This document shows positions 61,560 through 64,000 of a stretch of 64,000 nt of DNA, one piece after another (within the stretch, counting starts at the first letter, position 1; every line of letters starts with the position of its first letter). The notes below the pieces were generated by a model. The model saw only the letters and a program-made list of their open reading frames with translations. It was not told the origin of the DNA and did no database searches. This DNA is from Microlunatus endophyticus (GTDB lineage: Bacteria; Actinomycetota; Actinomycetes; Propionibacteriales; Propionibacteriaceae): NCBI RefSeq assembly GCF_014646195.1, contig NZ_BMMZ01000009.1:124001-188000 (forward strand), read 5' to 3'. The position numbers and the translations under genes were made by a program.

Positions 61560-61857
61560 CGGGTGCTCCTGGTCTACGTCAACGGGCATGGAAGAGGCCG
61601 AAACCTCGGGCACGTCGACGCCGACGTGGTGCATCGCCGGGTGGAACGCTTCAGGTGGCGGTGGCATTCCAGGATGCTGGCGGCCCACGGCCGTGACCAT
61701 TCCGCGGCTCGCGCATCGAGCCTGCGTACGGATGGACCAGGAGTATGAAGAGCTGGTTCGTACGACCCATCGGCGGCCCGCGCTGAGTGACCTGGGTACG
61801 CCTGCGTACGGCCCTCGACGAACGCTGCCCGGTCCATTCACCCCAGCGGTCCCGTAG

Positions 61858-61889
61858 TGCTGCCGGTCGCCGGCCGGCGACCGGCAGCA
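61858..61889. terminator. 32-bp perfect palindrome
   Basis: TGCTGCCGGTCGCCGG followed at once by its exact complement (16-bp arms, no spacer). In RNA it would form a very stable hairpin on either strand, as a terminator or attenuator about 300 bases before the efflux gene start. Confidence 0.55.
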
Positions 61890-62115
61890 TCACCGAACCG
61901 GGCAGCTCCCGGTGTGGTATCGCATTCGGCTGTTCCCCCGAATACCACCGACACAACACACCACCGAAGAGCTCGGACCATGATCGCATGTTGTGTGCCC
62001 GGCTGTCGGATAGGACTCGAATTCTGGACGGAATCCGGACGAATTCGACAGGCTAGGGATCTCCGGCCGTGGGATTGAGTATGGTTATGGCGAGGGGTCA
62101 ATGTATCCTCAAGAT

Positions 62116-62159
62116 GACGAGGCCCAGTAGGGTTCCCCCCTCATGGTTATGGCCTCGTC
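62116..62159 (-). ncRNA. Hairpin 3 of the putative leader RNA
   Basis: GACGAGGCC (62116-62124) pairs with GGCCTCGTC (62151-62159), 9 bp, 26-base loop that includes one ATGGTTAT element and a C6 run. Confidence 0.4.
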
Positions 62160-62162
62160 GCC

Positions 62163-62216
62163 GCGTCCCACCCGGCTCTGACCGAGACCCCCGACTCGCT
62201 CATCCGGGTGGGACGC
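62163..62216 (-). ncRNA. Hairpin 2 of the putative leader RNA
   Basis: GCGTCCCACCCGG (62163-62175) pairs with CCGGGTGGGACGC (62204-62216), perfect 13 bp, 28-base loop. Confidence 0.45.
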
Positions 62217-62312
62217 CGGACCCACCGCAACCCGAGCCACGTCCACCAGAGAACCAGTTCGAATCGAGCCGGCTCCGCGACGAGTTGAACTGCGGGCACC
62301 TGAACCCGGGCA

Positions 62313-62357
62313 TCTGGGCTGGAGCCCCTCACTTCTCAGCTGAGGCTCCAGCCCAGA
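62313..62357 (-). ncRNA. Hairpin 1 of the putative leader RNA
   Basis: TCTGGGCTGGAGCC (62313-62326) pairs with GGCTCCAGCCCAGA (62344-62357), perfect 14 bp. The loop contains CTCAGCTGAG, which gives an alternative pairing. Confidence 0.45.
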
Positions 62358-62429
62358 CACGTGCGCGGATAACCATCCCCCCGTGTGGCGTCACTACTGA
62401 ATTCGTGACTCCGCACACACGAAGCTGAG

Positions 62430-62545
62430 GTACATCTAGAAGATACCTTCGACGCCCCCCACGACCTCGTTCGCCCTACTTTAATGCACGTATACAGCAA
62501 CTTTGCAAAGCCTCTGCAGCTTTCTGAGGTATCTTCTAGATGTAC
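62430..62545. promoter_or_regulatory. Divergent control region with 19-bp inverted repeat
   Basis: GTACATCTAGAAGATACCT (62430-62448) and AGGTATCTTCTAGATGTAC (62527-62545) are exact inverse copies, 78 bases apart. Each contains TATCTT, a TANNNT-type -10 element, pointing outward. The right copy ends two bases before the ATG of the EspR-like gene, giving an almost leaderless transcript; the left copy would drive a leftward transcript starting near 62431. Both copies also have a partial dyad (ATCT-TCT-AGAT), suitable as operator for the HTH protein. Confidence 0.7.
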
Positions 62546-62546
62546 T

Positions 62547-62903
62547 ATGGTGCTCGTGCTCATTCCAAACTTCGCCGAGCGGGCGCAGGTCGCGATCGAC
62601 TTCAGCGGGCTGAACGGCCCCCAACTGCGGACTGCGATGGCTGCCGCCGGCTGCGAGCTCTCCAAGAACCACTGCTACAAATTGATCCGCGGCGAGATCC
62701 TCGACCCGCGGTTCAGCACCGTGGCTGCTGTCATCGTTGCGACCGGCGTTCCGTCAAGCTGGTTCTTCGACCCCGACATCGGCGGAGCGGCAACGCCGAC
62801 CTCGCTGGCCCGGTACATCCAGCGGGAAGAGGCCTCAACCGGCCTGGCCCACCCACACGGCGCGCGCAGCCAGCGCGAACATGGCAACGATGAGGCCGGC
62901 TGA
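62547..62903 (+). CDS. EspR/XRE-like helix-turn-helix protein
   Basis: A 118-residue protein with an XRE-like DNA-binding fold of the EspR kind in residues about 15-75 (GPQLRTAMAAAGCELSKNHCYKLIRGEILDPRFSTVAAVIVATGVPSSWFFD) and a polar tail. No Shine-Dalgarno is visible before the ATG at 62547, and the candidate -10 lies 12-17 bases upstream, so translation is probably leaderless. It is likely to bind the repeat that overlaps its own promoter. The last 69 bases overlap the convergent MFS gene, and this tail may therefore be dispensable. Confidence 0.78.
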   Translation: MVLVLIPNFAERAQVAIDFSGLNGPQLRTAMAAAGCELSKNHCYKLIRGEILDPRFSTVAAVIVATGVPSSWFFDPDIGGAATPTSLARYIQREEASTGLAHPHGARSQREHGNDEAG

Positions 62904-64000
62904 CCCGAAGATGATGGCTGTCGTTGCCGTCGAGGTGATGCTGGCCAGCCCCGAGAAGATCACAAACCCCAGCGGTTCCCCGGCGACGGTGACGAGCAGG
63001 AGCACTGCATACACCCGCCCGTAGGTTGTCGGGTCCGACCGGGCCGAGGCCGCCATCGTCCATCCGGTCAGCACCGAGCCGACCGGCCCGATCATCAAGC
63101 CCATGAGGCCGGCCGCGGCGATGGCCAGAGGCGCAGAGACAGCCGAGCCGGTCACCGCGACCATGACGCTCGCCAGGGCGGCACAGGAGACGGCGACCGC
63201 GAGCTTGCGACGCGGTGCGCGGCTTCGAATCCCGAACGCGGCGAGACTGCCCAGCAGCATCCCCGCGCCGAAGGCGCCGGCGGCGAGTCCGTATGTCTCG
63301 GCGCCCCACCCGTATGCACGTGCCTGACTCGGAAGCGCCGCCATCAGGATCGAAGCGGTCGTCAGGTTGACAACGCCCTGGACCGGGAGGGTCCGCCGGA
63401 CCACCGGGTCTTTCCTGATCCACTGAAACCCTGCCCACAGGGAGCCTGAGCTGCCGGCCCCACCGCCGTGATGCAGGTCGGCAGACGACGGCTGATCGAT
63501 CTGCGGCGCCGGAGTTCGGCGAAGAGCCGCATATCCCGCCAACGGGAGCAGTCCTACGGCGGCAGCAACCACACCGACCGTTCCAACGCCGAACCAGCCG
63601 GCGATCAGGCCGCCGAGGCTGGGACCGGCGGTTTGCACCAACCGGATACAGATCCGTTGGGCGTTCGTCGTCGTCTCAAGCGCTGCAGCGGGCACCAGCA
63701 GGCGTGGGAGAGCGGACACTGCGGGGTCATGGATGCCGGCCACGCTGCCGGTGGCGAATGCCACGGCGGCCGCCAGGTAGGCCGGTGCAGCGTCGGTGAC
63801 CAGAATTGCGGCCCACGCGCCCAGGATGAGGACTCGAGCCAGCATCGTCCACACTGCGACGCGGTGCGCTCCCAGCCGATCCGCAAGAGAGCCGCCCCAC
63901 AGCACGAACGCGATCGACGGCACGGCGCCGGCGGCGAGCACGAGGCCCGACGCCGATCCGGCGCGAGAGGCCTCCCACCCCAGAGTGAAGAGCCAGAGAG
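62835..64000 (-). CDS. MFS transporter (enterobactin exporter/EntS-like), 5' truncated by window edge
   Basis: At least 388 residues of an MFS_3-type permease; the reading frame is open to the window end, so the start lies beyond 64000. GGSLADRLGAHRVAVWTM is motif A; GPSLGGLIAGWFG, GLAAGAFGAGMLLGSLAAFGIRSRAP and GLMIGPVGSVLTGWTM follow as expected of the EntS/macrolide-efflux group. It ends VWVGQAG. The end overlaps the EspR-like gene by 69 bases in convergent orientation. Confidence 0.85.
   Translation of the reverse strand, partial: LWLFTLGWEASRAGSASGLVLAAGAVPSIAFVLWGGSLADRLGAHRVAVWTMLARVLILGAWAAILVTDAAPAYLAAAVAFATGSVAGIHDPAVSALPRLLVPAAALETTTNAQRICIRLVQTAGPSLGGLIAGWFGVGTVGVVAAAVGLLPLAGYAALRRTPAPQIDQPSSADLHHGGGAGSSGSLWAGFQWIRKDPVVRRTLPVQGVVNLTTASILMAALPSQARAYGWGAETYGLAAGAFGAGMLLGSLAAFGIRSRAPRRKLAVAVSCAALASVMVAVTGSAVSAPLAIAAAGLMGLMIGPVGSVLTGWTMAASARSDPTTYGRVYAVLLLVTVAGEPLGFVIFSGLASITSTATTAIIFGSAGLIVAMFALAARAVWVGQAG

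Larger units (their letters stand above)
61560..62546. other. Gene-free, hairpin-rich region
   Basis: Almost 1 kb without a convincing gene between the efflux gene and the EspR-like gene. It contains GTACGC-CCT-GCGTAC (61795-61809), a 32-bp palindrome (61858-61889), three strong hairpins (62116-62159, 62163-62216, 62313-62357), the element ATGGTTATGGC twice (62081-62091, 62143-62153) with its complement ATAACCAT at 62369-62376, several C6 runs, and a long inverted repeat with outward promoters (62430-62545). Short ORFs here look like chance. Confidence 0.6.

Noticed and set aside
59889..61748. 619-codon plus-strand ORF
   Set aside because: Antisense of the DHA2 exporter; highly charged Gln/Arg/Glu-rich translation typical of reversed membrane-protein codons.
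62257..62265. GTTCGAATC, like a tRNA T-loop
   Set aside because: The flanking bases do not form a T-stem or acceptor stem, and no anticodon arm can be placed. It could at most be a remnant of an attachment site, which nothing else supports.
62069..62428. 119-codon plus-strand ORF and overlapping minus-strand ORFs in the hairpin region
   Set aside because: No ribosome-binding sites, no domain pattern, and they run through perfect inverted repeats; a non-coding explanation fits better.

Overview
The window is high-GC DNA with dense, mostly overlapping operons, frequent GTG starts and a mycothiol gene (mshA). This points to an actinobacterium. The mix of sugar/amine catabolism and regulator families would suit a soil Propionibacteriales-type genome, but that is inference; there is no rRNA or tRNA to confirm it.

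Layout. (1) 1-8.2 kb, minus strand: a truncated ABC exporter ATPase, a small 57-codon ORF, a quinone-oxidoreductase gene broken by two frameshifts, then a tight operon glnT-like, glxB, glxC, glxD, monomeric sarcosine/N-methyl-amino-acid oxidase and an XRE-cupin regulator. The operon resembles the gamma-glutamyl-methylamide / N-methylglutamate route for amines, with a one-subunit FAD oxidase in the place of the usual multi-subunit dehydrogenase. (2) 8.2-19.3 kb: carbohydrate use. An SDR; an alpha-galactosidase plus zinc dehydrogenase divergent from an IclR regulator and an aldose-epimerase-like protein; an enolase-superfamily acid-sugar enzyme with its GntR regulator divergent from a CUT1 ABC importer without ATPase. 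(3) 19.3-30.1 kb: flavin reductase-like protein, mshA, then a long operon of an NCS1 transporter, a HyuA-like hydantoinase, three consecutive DUF917 paralogues and a PucR regulator, followed by a DoxX-like membrane protein. (4) 30.2-36.0 kb: sulfatase, MHS-type transporter, two LacI regulators and a LuxR regulator. (5) 36.2-52.9 kb, minus strand: a phage-tail-like contractile injection cluster (sheath, tube, spike, PAAR-like tip, gp25, gpJ and further baseplate/fibre-like proteins) ending in a 1262-residue protein with an ADP-ribosyltransferase-like C-terminus. (6) 53-64 kb: alternative ribosomal protein L36 coupled to an RpiB-like isomerase, oxidoreductases, TetR, Zur, YibE/F-like and MFS genes, decayed gene remnants, and a structured non-coding region next to an EspR-like HTH gene.

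The most unusual points are: the injection cluster, which has no recognisable AAA+ ATPase or classical tape measure and in which a 79-residue protein shares a short N-terminal-type module with the giant putative effector; the 17-bp tandem repeat between the third DUF917 gene and pucR, which creates a chain of ATGA stop-start overlaps; the N-methylglutamate-type operon with a single-chain oxidase; and the divergent promoter at about 62.43-62.55 kb, where a 19-bp inverted repeat flanks outward promoters, one of them facing about 870 bases of hairpin-rich DNA in front of an efflux gene.
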